Shown piece by piece: positions 8,494 through 16,135 of a stretch of 64,000 nt of DNA. Both the position numbers and the translations under genes were made by a program. The number at the start of each line of letters is the position of its first letter. The first letter of the stretch is position 1. The notes beneath the pieces were generated by a model. It saw nothing but the letters and a program-made list of their open reading frames with translations, did no database searches and was not told where the DNA came from. Source of the stretch: Nocardioides oleivorans (GTDB lineage: Bacteria > Actinomycetota > Actinomycetes > Propionibacteriales > Nocardioidaceae); the NCBI RefSeq assembly GCF_004137255.1, contig NZ_SDWT01000001.1:1612001-1676000 (forward strand), read 5' to 3'.

Positions 8494-9269
8494 TGGACCC
8501 GGCAACCCTGCTCGGGGTGCTCGTCGGCCTCGTCATCATCATCGCCGCCAACGTGATGGAGGGCGGCAACCCGATGAGCCTCCTCCTGGTCCCGCCGATG
8601 CTGCTGGTCTTCGGGACCACGCTGATGGTGACCGTCGCCGGTGGCACGATCCCCGACGCCAAGCACGCGCTCGCCTCGCTCAAGACCGCCTTCACCGCGA
8701 AGGTCCGGCCGGCGGGCGACGTCGTACCGATGGTGGTGGCGCTCGCCGAGCGCGCGCGCCGCGAGGGACTGCTCGCGCTCGAGGACGACCTCAAGAAGGT
8801 GGACGACCCGTTCCTGGTCAAGGGCGTGCAGCTCGCGATCGACGGCACCGACCCCGACGAGGTGCGCGAGATCCTCGAGTCGGAGGTCTACGCCGCCAAG
8901 GCGCAGGGCAAGCACGCCGCGAAGTTCTTCGCCGACGCGGGCGCCTACGCCCCGACGATCGGCATCATCGGCACGGTCATGGGGCTGGTGCACGTCCTGG
9001 AGAACCTCGCCCAGCCCGAGGAGCTCGGCCACCTGATCGCGGCCGCCTTCATCGCGACCCTGTGGGGCGTCATGTCCGCCAACGTGATCTGGCTGCCCAT
9101 CGGCAACCGGCTCAAGCGGCTCACCGAGCTCGAGGCGGCCCGCATGGAGGTCATCATCGAGGGCGTCGCCGCGATCCAGGCCGGGTCGAACCCGCGCGTG
9201 ATCGCGCAGAAGCTGACCTCGCTCCTGCCGGCCGGCGAGCAGCCGCCGTCCCTCGACAAGGCCGCCTGA
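8493..9269 (+). CDS. motA: Flagellar stator protein MotA
   Basis: MotA surrounds the MotB dimer and converts ion flow into torque on FliG. The 258-residue protein has four hydrophobic segments: about 3-20, 28-48, and a pair near 150-170 and 180-200 (YAPTIGIIGTVMGLVHVLE and LIAAAFIATLWGVMSANVIW). A charged cytoplasmic loop lies between the second and third segments. It shares one base with flbD upstream and is one base from motB. Ion specificity (proton or sodium) cannot be read with confidence. Confidence 0.95.
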   Translation: MDPATLLGVLVGLVIIIAANVMEGGNPMSLLLVPPMLLVFGTTLMVTVAGGTIPDAKHALASLKTAFTAKVRPAGDVVPMVVALAERARREGLLALEDDLKKVDDPFLVKGVQLAIDGTDPDEVREILESEVYAAKAQGKHAAKFFADAGAYAPTIGIIGTVMGLVHVLENLAQPEELGHLIAAAFIATLWGVMSANVIWLPIGNRLKRLTELEAARMEVIIEGVAAIQAGSNPRVIAQKLTSLLPAGEQPPSLDKAA

Positions 9270-9270
9270 C

Positions 9271-10182
9271 ATGAGCAGCGGGGGCAGCCGCAAGCGCCGC
9301 GCGGAGGAGGAGGAGCACGAGAACCACGAGCGCTGGCTGGTGACCTATGCCGACATGGTGACGCTGCTGATGGTGCTCTTCATCGTGATGTTCGCGATGA
9401 GCTCGGTGGACCAGAAGAAGTTCAACGCGCTCAAGGACGGGCTCGCCGCTGGCTTCGGCGACTCCACCTCGGTCATGACCGGGTCGGAGTCGACGCTCGA
9501 CCAGCCCGGCGTGTCCGCGATCGCCCCCGTGCGCCCGGAGAACTTCATGGGCTCGACCAAGCAGGCCGTGTCCACCCAGCAGGACCAGCAGGACCAGCAG
9601 TCCCAGGAGTACGCCGCCGCCCGGCTCGAGAAGGCGCGGCTCGACGAGCTCGGCAAGGAGCTCACCCGGGCGCTGCGCGACGCCGGCCTGGCCCACGACG
9701 TCACCCGCCGGATCGACGGCGACGGCCTGGTGCTCAGCCTGACCTCGCGCCACGTGGTCTTCCAGCCCGACCGGGCCGAGCTGAGCCCGCGCGGGCAGCG
9801 GGTGCTCGAGGTCGTCGCACCGGTGCTCCGGGGCACGACCGAGGACCTCCGCATCGACGGCCACACCAACCAGGTGCCGGTGAAGCCCCGCTACTTCGCC
9901 ACCGACTGGGACCTCTCCTCGGCCCGCGCGATCACGGTCCTGCGCTACCTCCAGGAGGTCGGCCAGATCCCGGGCGAGCGCCTCAGTGCGGCGGCGTACG
10001 GCCACGAGGTCCCCCTCGTCGACCCGGCCGAGCCCGGGTCGCAGCGGATCAACAAGCGCGTCGACATCGTCGTGCTCTCCGCCCTCCCGCCGGCCGCCCG
10101 CGAGCTGCTCGACGACATCCAGGGCACGACGACCAGCCCCACCGCCAGTCCCGCCACCACCGAAGGAGGAGGATCCTCATGA
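9271..10182 (+). CDS. motB: Flagellar stator protein MotB
   Basis: This is a 303-residue stator subunit. A basic/acidic cytoplasmic N-terminus leads into one membrane helix (RWLVTYADMVTLLMVLFIVM, about 21-40), in which Asp28 is the expected ion-binding carboxylate. A Gln-rich linker and a C-terminal OmpA-like peptidoglycan-binding domain (about 150-275; LRIDGHTNQVPVKPRY) anchor the stator to the wall. It is followed by fliL with an ATGA overlap and a strong GAAGGAGGAGG ribosome-binding site. Confidence 0.95.
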   Translation: MSSGGSRKRRAEEEEHENHERWLVTYADMVTLLMVLFIVMFAMSSVDQKKFNALKDGLAAGFGDSTSVMTGSESTLDQPGVSAIAPVRPENFMGSTKQAVSTQQDQQDQQSQEYAAARLEKARLDELGKELTRALRDAGLAHDVTRRIDGDGLVLSLTSRHVVFQPDRAELSPRGQRVLEVVAPVLRGTTEDLRIDGHTNQVPVKPRYFATDWDLSSARAITVLRYLQEVGQIPGERLSAAAYGHEVPLVDPAEPGSQRINKRVDIVVLSALPPAARELLDDIQGTTTSPTASPATTEGGGSS

Positions 10183-10619
10183 CCAGCGCCACCCTCGACC
10201 GGACCGCCGCCCCCGAGTCGGCCGACGAGCCGCCGAAGAAGGGGAAGAAGAAGCTGCTGGTGATCGGCCTCGTGCTGGTTGTCGGCGCCGCCGCCGGCTG
10301 GTGGTTCCTCCTCCGGCCCAGCGGACCCACCGAGCCCGAGCCGGGCGAGGTGATGACGCTCGAGCCGATCCAGGTCAACCTCGCCGACGGCCACTACCTC
10401 CGGCTCGGCCTCGCGCTCCAGCTCTCGGCCGACGCGCACGAGGCCGACGGCAGCAAGGCGCTCGACGCCGCGATCGACCTGTTCAGCGGGGCCGACCAGT
10501 CCGCCCTGGTGAAGGCCGGCCAGCGCCAGGACCTCAAGCACGAGCTCGAGGAGAAGCTCCACGAGGACTACCACGGTGACGTGCTGGAGGTGTACTTCAC
10601 CGAGTTCGTCACCCAGTAA
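10179..10619 (+). CDS. fliL: Flagellar basal body-associated protein FliL
   Basis: FliL forms a ring around the stator and supports motor output. The 146-residue protein has a Lys-rich cytoplasmic start, one membrane helix (LLVIGLVLVVGAAAGWWFLL, about 27-46) and a periplasmic stomatin-like domain (VMTLEPIQVNLADGHYLRL). It closes the flbD-motA-motB-fliL unit. The TAA stop is followed by a 51-base gap that carries the fliM promoter. Confidence 0.93.
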   Translation: MTSATLDRTAAPESADEPPKKGKKKLLVIGLVLVVGAAAGWWFLLRPSGPTEPEPGEVMTLEPIQVNLADGHYLRLGLALQLSADAHEADGSKALDAAIDLFSGADQSALVKAGQRQDLKHELEEKLHEDYHGDVLEVYFTEFVTQ

Positions 10620-10634
10620 AGGAGCGGCCAACTC

Positions 10635-10662
10635 CTCAGGTGCCGTCGACGGGGGCCGATAC
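10635..10662 (+). promoter_or_regulatory. Sigma-28-type promoter for fliM
   Basis: CTCAGG at 10635-10640 and GCCGATAC at 10655-10662 have the TCAG-N15-GCCGAT spacing seen before flbD and flhA. This is the best -10 match of the three (GCCGATAC versus GCCGATAA). Transcription should begin near 10668-10671, at or next to the GTG start of fliM, so the mRNA would be leaderless or nearly so. Confidence 0.78.
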
Positions 10663-10670
10663 GGGACTTC

Positions 10671-11639
10671 GTGACCCCCGTGCAGACCCCCGCGCCTCGC
10701 CACCCCGTGCACCCCGGTGCCCGGGCGCGCCGGCGCGCCCGCAGCGGGGCCGAGCCGACGGCGTACGACTTCCGCCGTCCCATCCAGCTCTCGCGCGAGC
10801 ACACCCGGGTGCTCCAGGTCGCCCTCGACGGCTTCGCCCGCCAGATGGGCACGGTGTTCACCGCCGCCCTGCGCGCCGTCTGCACCGCCGAGCTGCAGGG
10901 CATCGCCCAGCAGACGTACGGCGAGCACGTCGACGCCCTCGACACCATGACGTACGCCGTCAAGGTGGGCGCCGAGCCGCTACCGGGCCTCGGCCTCCTC
11001 GAGCTGCCGCTGCCCGTGGTCATGAGCGCGATCGACCACATGCTCGGCGGACCGGGCTCGGACGACCAGCCGCGTCGGCCGCTGACCGAGATCGAGGGCT
11101 CCGTCGTGCAGGGGATCGTGTCCCGCCTGCTGGCCGAGCTCGGCCACAGCCTCGCCGGGATCGTCGACGTGACCCCGACCCTGGTCGGCATCGAGTACCA
11201 CCCGCAGCTGGCCCAGGCCGCCGCTCCCGGCGACGCCGTCGTCGTGGCGGGCTTCGACCTGGTGATCAAGGACCGTCACCACCGGGTCACCCTGTGCCTG
11301 CCGTTCGCCGGCCTGCACCCCCGACTGGTGGAGGCCGCCGCCCCCGCACCGGTCTCCGACCACGAGCGGGTGCAGCGCAACCGCTCCGCCGCGCTCGTCG
11401 ACCGCCGGTTCCAGGACGTCCCGGTGGACGCGGTGGTCCGGTTCCGCCCCACGCGGCTCGCCCCCGACGCGCTCACGCACCTCGCCGTCGGTGACGTGGT
11501 GCGCCTCTCGCACCCCTCGTCCGCGCCCCTCGACGTCGTCGTGGCGGACGCCACCTTCGCGCACGCCACCGCGGGAAGCCACGGCGCCCGGCTGGCGGCA
11601 CTCGTCGTCGGCACCGCCGCCACCAAGGAGAACGCATGA
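10671..11639 (+). CDS. fliM: Flagellar motor switch protein FliM
   Basis: FliM is the middle layer of the C-ring and the usual CheY-P receptor. The 322-residue protein begins with a basic segment and AYDFRRPIQLSREHTRVLQV, typical of FliM after its CheY-binding peptide. The CheC-like middle domain follows (LLELPLPVVMSAIDHMLGG), then the C-terminal SpoA domain. The usual N-terminal LSQ-EID CheY-binding peptide is not obvious. The first start after the fliL stop is GTG 10671, which has no convincing ribosome-binding site. This fits the sigma-28 promoter ending nine bases upstream. Confidence 0.93.
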   Translation: MTPVQTPAPRHPVHPGARARRRARSGAEPTAYDFRRPIQLSREHTRVLQVALDGFARQMGTVFTAALRAVCTAELQGIAQQTYGEHVDALDTMTYAVKVGAEPLPGLGLLELPLPVVMSAIDHMLGGPGSDDQPRRPLTEIEGSVVQGIVSRLLAELGHSLAGIVDVTPTLVGIEYHPQLAQAAAPGDAVVVAGFDLVIKDRHHRVTLCLPFAGLHPRLVEAAAPAPVSDHERVQRNRSAALVDRRFQDVPVDAVVRFRPTRLAPDALTHLAVGDVVRLSHPSSAPLDVVVADATFAHATAGSHGARLAALVVGTAATKENA

Positions 11640-12463
11640 CCACCACCCACGACCTGGCCCACGACCCGGCCCACGACCCGGCCCACGACCTGGCGCTCGA
11701 CCCGGTCCGCGGGACGACCGCGCGGGCCGGCGCCGACCTCCGCGAGGTCGTCCTCTCCGCCGCCGTCGCCGCCGCAGCGGTCCTCCCGGCGCCCACGCAG
11801 CTCGAGGTCGGCCAGCCGGTCCCCGGCGCGGAGTGGAGCAGCGCCGGCGGTGCCGGTGCGGTCGTGGCCGAGCTGCACCTCCCCGGCGCTCCCCGGTTCG
11901 CCGTGCTGGTCGGCGCGGACCTCGTCGAGGCGCTCGCGGCGAGCCCGCTCGGAGGGCTCGACCTCGCTGCGGCCACCCAGCCCGCGCTGGAGGCCGCCGC
12001 CGCGGCGCTCGGCGCCGGCTGCGGCCCGGCCCGCGAGGTGTCCGCCGACCTCGTCGACACCGACCTGGGCGGTCCCTTCACGGCCGTCCCCCTCCTCGGC
12101 GGCGGGCTCACCGCCGGCGTGCTCCTGGTCAGCGACCAGGCGGCGAATGCCGCCGGCGCCCTGCGCGACGCCGTCGCCCACGAGACCGCGGCCGTCGCCC
12201 CGACGCGCAGCTCCCAGCGGGGCCTGGAGATGCTGCACGGCGTCGACATGGAGGTCACCGTCGAGCTGGGCCGCACCCGGCTCACGGTGCGCGAGCTGCT
12301 GGCGCTGTCCCCGGGCGAGGTCCTCGAGCTCGACCGCGCCGCCGGCAGCCCGGCGGACCTGCTGGTCAACGGGCACCTCATCGCCCGCGGCGAGGTCGTC
12401 GTCGTCGACGAGGACTTCGGCCTCCGGATCACCGAGATCGTCGACGAGAGCGCAGCAGGCTGA
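11636..12463 (+). CDS. fliN: Flagellar motor switch protein FliN (extended, FliY-like)
   Basis: This is a 275-residue protein whose last ~80 residues form a SpoA/FliN domain (GVDMEVTVELGRTRLTVREL, then LLVNGHLIARGEVVVVDE). A long N-terminal region of about 190 residues makes it much larger than enteric FliN (about 137 residues). It resembles FliY-type architecture, but a CheC phosphatase motif is not clear. Near the N-terminus four 12-bp repeats (11648-11695) encode HDLA/HDPA units. The start overlaps the fliM stop by 4 bases. Confidence 0.9.
   Translation: MTTTHDLAHDPAHDPAHDLALDPVRGTTARAGADLREVVLSAAVAAAAVLPAPTQLEVGQPVPGAEWSSAGGAGAVVAELHLPGAPRFAVLVGADLVEALAASPLGGLDLAAATQPALEAAAAALGAGCGPAREVSADLVDTDLGGPFTAVPLLGGGLTAGVLLVSDQAANAAGALRDAVAHETAAVAPTRSSQRGLEMLHGVDMEVTVELGRTRLTVRELLALSPGEVLELDRAAGSPADLLVNGHLIARGEVVVVDEDFGLRITEIVDESAAG
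11648..11695 (+). repeat. Four tandem 12-bp repeats at the start of fliN
   Basis: Four near-identical units of CACGAC(C/T)(C/T)GGCC type encode His-Asp-(Leu/Pro)-Ala repeats just after the fliN start codon. The third-position and unit length resemble the TDPA repeats in fliK. Confidence 0.85.
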
Positions 12464-12464
12464 C

Positions 12465-12959
12465 GTGCTCGAGCTGACCGTGCGACTGGTCGTCTCCCTG
12501 GCGATCGTCGTAGGACTGATGCTGCTCCTGGCGCGCCTCGTGGGCAAGCGCTACGGGGCGCGGGACGGCGCGCCCGTCCAGGTGCTCCACCGCCAGCCGC
12601 TGTCGCGCAGCGCCTCCGTCGCGGTCGTCACCGTCGGCGGGCGCGTGCTGGTCCTCGGCACGACCGACCACCAGGTCAGCCTGCTCACCGAGCTCGACCC
12701 CGACGAGCTGGAGGTCGGCGACCTCGACCTCGACCTCGCGCTCGACACGGACCTCGAGGCCGCCGTGGCGCCAGTGCCGCTGCCGGCCCCCGCCGCGGGC
12801 GTCCGCGGCTCGCACCGCGCGGCCCCCGCCCAGCGTCGTACGACCACCCCCGCTCGCGCGGCCGACGCCGGCGCCCTGGCCGGCTCGGTCCTCTCGGTGC
12901 AGACCTGGCGCCAGGCGATCTCCGCCGCGACGGGCAGCTCGACCAGGAAGGCGTCGTGA
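12465..12959 (+). CDS. fliO: Flagellar export gate assembly protein FliO
   Basis: FliO helps assemble the FliP pore. The 164-residue protein has a single N-terminal membrane helix (LVVSLAIVVGLMLLLARLVG, about 6-25), then the family motif VQVLHRQPLSRSASVAVVTV and a low-complexity Asp/Leu and Ala/Pro tail. The GTG start lies one base after the fliN stop, and the 3' end overlaps fliP (GTGA). FliO is weakly conserved, and its place between fliN and fliP supports the call. Confidence 0.88.
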   Translation: MLELTVRLVVSLAIVVGLMLLLARLVGKRYGARDGAPVQVLHRQPLSRSASVAVVTVGGRVLVLGTTDHQVSLLTELDPDELEVGDLDLDLALDTDLEAAVAPVPLPAPAAGVRGSHRAAPAQRRTTTPARAADAGALAGSVLSVQTWRQAISAATGSSTRKAS

Positions 12960-13828
12960 GCGCCCGGACCCGGGTTGCGCACCTCCTCGCCACGCTCCTC
13001 GCCGTCGGCCTCGGTGCGCTGGCCGTGCTGCTCGGTGCGACCGCTCCCGCGACGGCCGCACCCCTCCCGGCCTCCTCCTCGCTCGCCCTGACCGGCCTGC
13101 CGATGGCGCCGCAGGGCCCCGAGGGACCGAAGGCCCCGAAGGGGCCGGACGCACCCGGCACGGACAGCTCGGTGACGATCGACCTCGGCGGCATCACCGA
13201 CAAGCCGAGCACCTCGGTCACCGTCATCGTCGCGATGACCCTGCTCTCGCTGCTGCCCGCGATCCTGCTGACCTGCACGAGCTTCACCAAGGTGCTCGTC
13301 GTGCTCGGCCTGACCCGCAACGCCCTCGGCCTCCAGCAGATCCCGCCCAACCAGGTGCTGGCCGGACTCGCGCTGTTCCTGTCGCTCTTCATCATGGCGC
13401 CCGTGCTCGGCCAGATGAACGACGACGGGCTCCAGCCCTACCTCGACGGCGACAAGACCGCCTCGGCCGCCTACACCGACGGCGTGGGACCGCTCCGCGA
13501 CTTCATGCTCGACCAGACCGGCGACGACGAGCTGCGGCTCCTCACGAGCGTCGCCGACCGCGAGCTGCCCGACAGCCGCGCCGACGTGTCGATGGCGACG
13601 CTCGTGCCCGCGTTCGTCCTGAGCGAGCTCAAGCAGGCCTTCATCATCGGCTTCATCATCTTCATCCCCTTCCTGGTCATCGACATCGTGATCAGCGGGG
13701 CGCTGATGGCGCTCGGCATGATGATGATGCCGCCGGTGATGGTGTCGCTGCCCTTCAAGCTCCTGCTGTTCGTCCTCGTCGACGGCTGGGGCCTCGTCAT
13801 CACGTCCGTCGTCTCCAGCTACCAGTAG
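12956..13828 (+). CDS. fliP: Flagellar export gate protein FliP
   Basis: FliP forms the pentameric core of the export pore. The 290-residue protein starts with a cleavable-looking signal segment (LLATLLAVGLGALAVLLGA) and a Pro/Lys-rich linker, then the conserved FliP body: FTKVLVVLGLTRNALGLQQ, a loop segment, and the C-terminal helices ELKQAFIIGFIIFIPFLVID and MMMMPPVMVSLPFKLLLFVL. The GTG start overlaps the fliO stop. Confidence 0.96.
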   Translation: MSARTRVAHLLATLLAVGLGALAVLLGATAPATAAPLPASSSLALTGLPMAPQGPEGPKAPKGPDAPGTDSSVTIDLGGITDKPSTSVTVIVAMTLLSLLPAILLTCTSFTKVLVVLGLTRNALGLQQIPPNQVLAGLALFLSLFIMAPVLGQMNDDGLQPYLDGDKTASAAYTDGVGPLRDFMLDQTGDDELRLLTSVADRELPDSRADVSMATLVPAFVLSELKQAFIIGFIIFIPFLVIDIVISGALMALGMMMMPPVMVSLPFKLLLFVLVDGWGLVITSVVSSYQ

Positions 13829-13834
13829 GCCGCC

Positions 13835-14104
13835 ATGACCGACACCACCGTCATCAACATCGCGCTGCAGACCATGGTGGTCGCGCTGAAGCTCTCCGCG
13901 CCGATCCTGCTCACCGCCCTCGTCATCGGCTTCACGGTCTCGTTGTTCCAGTCGATGACCCAGATCCAGGAGTTCACGCTCGCCTTCGTGCCGAAGCTCG
14001 TCGGCGTCGGCGTCGCCCTCCTGGTCTCCGGCGGCTGGATGCTGCAGACCCTCGTCGACTTCACCCGGGACCTCTTCGCGATGGTCCCCTCCCTGCTGGG
14101 CTGA
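13835..14104 (+). CDS. fliQ: Flagellar export gate protein FliQ
   Basis: This is an 89-residue protein with two membrane helices separated by the FliQ signature FQSMTQIQEFTLAFVPKLVG. FliQ packs around the FliP-FliR pore. Its ATG is six bases after the fliP stop, and fliR begins three bases after its own stop. The length is exactly that of the family. Confidence 0.96.
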   Translation: MTDTTVINIALQTMVVALKLSAPILLTALVIGFTVSLFQSMTQIQEFTLAFVPKLVGVGVALLVSGGWMLQTLVDFTRDLFAMVPSLLG

Positions 14105-14107
14105 CCG

Positions 14108-14875
14108 GTGACCCTGACCGTCGCGGGTGAGCCGCTGCTGGCCTACCTGCTGGCGTCGGTGCGCATCGTCTCCTGGCTGGCGCTGGTGCCGCCGTTCGCC
14201 GGGCGGGCGGTCCCGACGTTCGCCAAGGTCGTGCTGTCGCTGGCCCTGGCCTTCGCCGTCGTCCCCACGGTCGAGGCGGGCACCATCCCCACCTCGACCG
14301 GCGAGCTGCTCGTCACCACCCTCACCCAGGTCGTGGTGGGCTCCGCCCTCGGCCTGGTGACCTACGTCCTGCTGGCCGCGATCGCCACGGCCGGCTCGCT
14401 CATCGACACCTTCGGCGGCTTCCAGCTCGCCCAGGGCTTCGACCCGCTGTCGATGAACATGAACACCGTCTTCGGCAAGCTGCACCAGATGCTCGCGGTG
14501 ATGATCCTCTTCGCCACGGGTGGTCACCTCCTGGTCCTGGGTGGACTGCTGCGCACCTTCGACGTGCTGCCGATCGGCGAGGCGCCCCGCCTCGACGGCG
14601 CCTCCGACGTGCTGCTGACGGCGTTCGGGATGTTCTTCGTGACCGCCGTGCAGATCGCGCTGCCGCTCGTCGCGGTCCTCTTCGTCGCCGACCTCGGCCT
14701 CGCCCTGCTGACCAAGGTCGCGCCGCACCTCAACGCCATCAACGTGATGTTCCCGGCCAAGATCGGCCTCACCCTGCTGCTCCTCGGGCTCTCCTTCCCG
14801 GTGCTCCCCGAGGCCGTCTCCCGGCTCGTCGAGCTGGCCAACGAGGCGCAGTTCGCGCTCGTGGGCGGGGGGTGA
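14108..14875 (+). CDS. fliR: Flagellar export gate protein FliR
   Basis: FliR completes the FliPQR pore. The 255-residue protein is almost entirely hydrophobic, with about six membrane segments. It carries family features such as GSLIDTFGGFQLAQGFDPLS and LGLALLTKVAPHLNAINVMF. The GTG start follows the fliQ stop with minimal spacing, so ribosomes probably reinitiate. Confidence 0.94.
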   Translation: MTLTVAGEPLLAYLLASVRIVSWLALVPPFAGRAVPTFAKVVLSLALAFAVVPTVEAGTIPTSTGELLVTTLTQVVVGSALGLVTYVLLAAIATAGSLIDTFGGFQLAQGFDPLSMNMNTVFGKLHQMLAVMILFATGGHLLVLGGLLRTFDVLPIGEAPRLDGASDVLLTAFGMFFVTAVQIALPLVAVLFVADLGLALLTKVAPHLNAINVMFPAKIGLTLLLLGLSFPVLPEAVSRLVELANEAQFALVGGG

Positions 14876-14881
14876 GGACCG

Positions 14882-16057
14882 GTGTCGGAGGAGAAGACCG
14901 AGAAACCCACCGCCAAGAAGCGCCGGGAGTCGCGCAAGGAGGGCCAGGTCCCGCGCACCCAGGAGCTCGGCGGCTGGGCGACCCTGCTGATCGTCGGGAT
15001 GCTGCTGCCGGGGCTGCTCGGACGCGAGCTCACCGCGCTCGCGGAGCTGATGCGCGACTGCTTCAGCCTGCGCGGGCACGTCGAGGTCGCCGACGCGACC
15101 ACCCTGCTCGGTCGCGGCGCCCGGCACGTGATGGTCACCCTCGTCACCCTGGGGTGCGCGGTGATGGTGGTCGGGGTCGCCGCCGCCCTCGCCCAGGGTG
15201 GCTTCTTCATGGCCACCAAGTCGGTCAAGCCGTCCCTGAAGAAGCTCGACCCGATCCAGGGCTTCAAGCGCGTCTTCGGCACCCAGGCCCTGTGGGAGGG
15301 CGCGAAGATGCTGCTCAAGAGCGCGGTCGTCGGGTTCGTGGCGTACGGCGCCGTGGTGGCGCTGATGCCCCTCATCGGCGGGCTCGTCCCGATCTCCGCC
15401 GTGCTCGAGGTGGTGCACGAGCGGGTGCTGGCGCTGCTGCGCAGCGTCGCCGTGGCCGGGCTCGTGATGGCCGTCGCCGACTATGCCGTCATCCGGCGGC
15501 GGATGGGCAAGAAGACCCGGATGAGCAAGCACGAGGTCAAGCAGGAGAGCAAGCAGTCCGACGGCGACCCGTTGCTCAAGGGCGCGATCCGATCGCGCCA
15601 GCTCGCCGCCTCGCGCAACCGGATGATGGCCGACATCGCCCACGCCGACGTCGTCCTGGTCAACCCGACGCACGTCGCCGTCGCCCTGCGCTACGACGCC
15701 GAGCGCGGCGCCCCGCGCGTCGTGGCGCGCGGCGCCGGGGTGGTGGCGCAGAAGATCCGCGAGCGGGCCGCCGAGCACCGGGTGCCGCTGGTCCGCGACG
15801 TCCCGCTGGCCCGTGCGCTGCACCGCTCGACCGTCGTGGGCCAGGAGATCCCCGCGGAGCTGTACGCCGCTGTGGCGCAGGTCCTCGCGTTCGTCATCTC
15901 CCGGCGCACGGCCGGCGTGCGCGGCGGCGAGCACCGCAGCCCCCGCACCGAGGTCGACCTGCCCGTCCTGCCCGGCGCGGGACGCCGTCGTCGTACGACC
16001 CACGCGGGCGAGGCGGCCGAGCCGAACCCCTCAGGAGTCCTCGCCGCCGGCCGATGA
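14882..16057 (+). CDS. flhB: Flagellar export switch protein FlhB
   Basis: FlhB controls the switch from hook to filament export. The 391-residue protein has the basic N-terminus (EKTEKPTAKKRRESRKEGQV), four membrane segments and a cytoplasmic domain with the self-cleaving NPTH site (Asn261-Pro-Thr-His264). The C-terminal extension of about 40 residues beyond the usual end is Arg/Pro-rich. The GTG start follows the fliR stop by six bases. The last codons of the gene contain the promoter for flhA. Confidence 0.96.
   Translation: MSEEKTEKPTAKKRRESRKEGQVPRTQELGGWATLLIVGMLLPGLLGRELTALAELMRDCFSLRGHVEVADATTLLGRGARHVMVTLVTLGCAVMVVGVAAALAQGGFFMATKSVKPSLKKLDPIQGFKRVFGTQALWEGAKMLLKSAVVGFVAYGAVVALMPLIGGLVPISAVLEVVHERVLALLRSVAVAGLVMAVADYAVIRRRMGKKTRMSKHEVKQESKQSDGDPLLKGAIRSRQLAASRNRMMADIAHADVVLVNPTHVAVALRYDAERGAPRVVARGAGVVAQKIRERAAEHRVPLVRDVPLARALHRSTVVGQEIPAELYAAVAQVLAFVISRRTAGVRGGEHRSPRTEVDLPVLPGAGRRRRTTHAGEAAEPNPSGVLAAGR
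16030..16057 (+). promoter_or_regulatory. Sigma-28-type promoter for flhA, inside the end of flhB
   Basis: CTCAGG at 16030-16035 and GCCGATGA at 16050-16057 repeat the TCAG-N15-GCCGAT arrangement found before flbD and fliM. The -10 coincides with the last codons and stop of flhB. The predicted transcript start near 16064 leaves a leader of about 70 bases for flhA. Confidence 0.7.
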
Positions 16058-16064
16058 GGACCGT

Positions 16065-16081
16065 GGTGCCAGGACGGCACC
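16065..16081 (+). other. Short hairpin in the flhA leader
   Basis: GGTGCC-aggac-GGCACC forms a 6-bp stem at the predicted 5' end of the flhA transcript. A competing outer pairing (16061-16066 with 16090-16095) is also possible. Function is unknown; it may protect the 5' end or modulate read-through from flhB. Confidence 0.4.
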
Positions 16082-16135
16082 GACCCGTGCCACGGAGGGC
16101 GCACCTCGTTCCGCGACCCGTCCGAAAGGCACCCC

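Noticed and set aside
12551..16003. A very long open frame on the minus strand opposite fliO-fliP-fliQ-fliR-flhB
   Set aside because: It is antisense to well-identified export genes, has a low-complexity Glu/His/Arg composition and no domain. It is an artefact of high GC codon bias.
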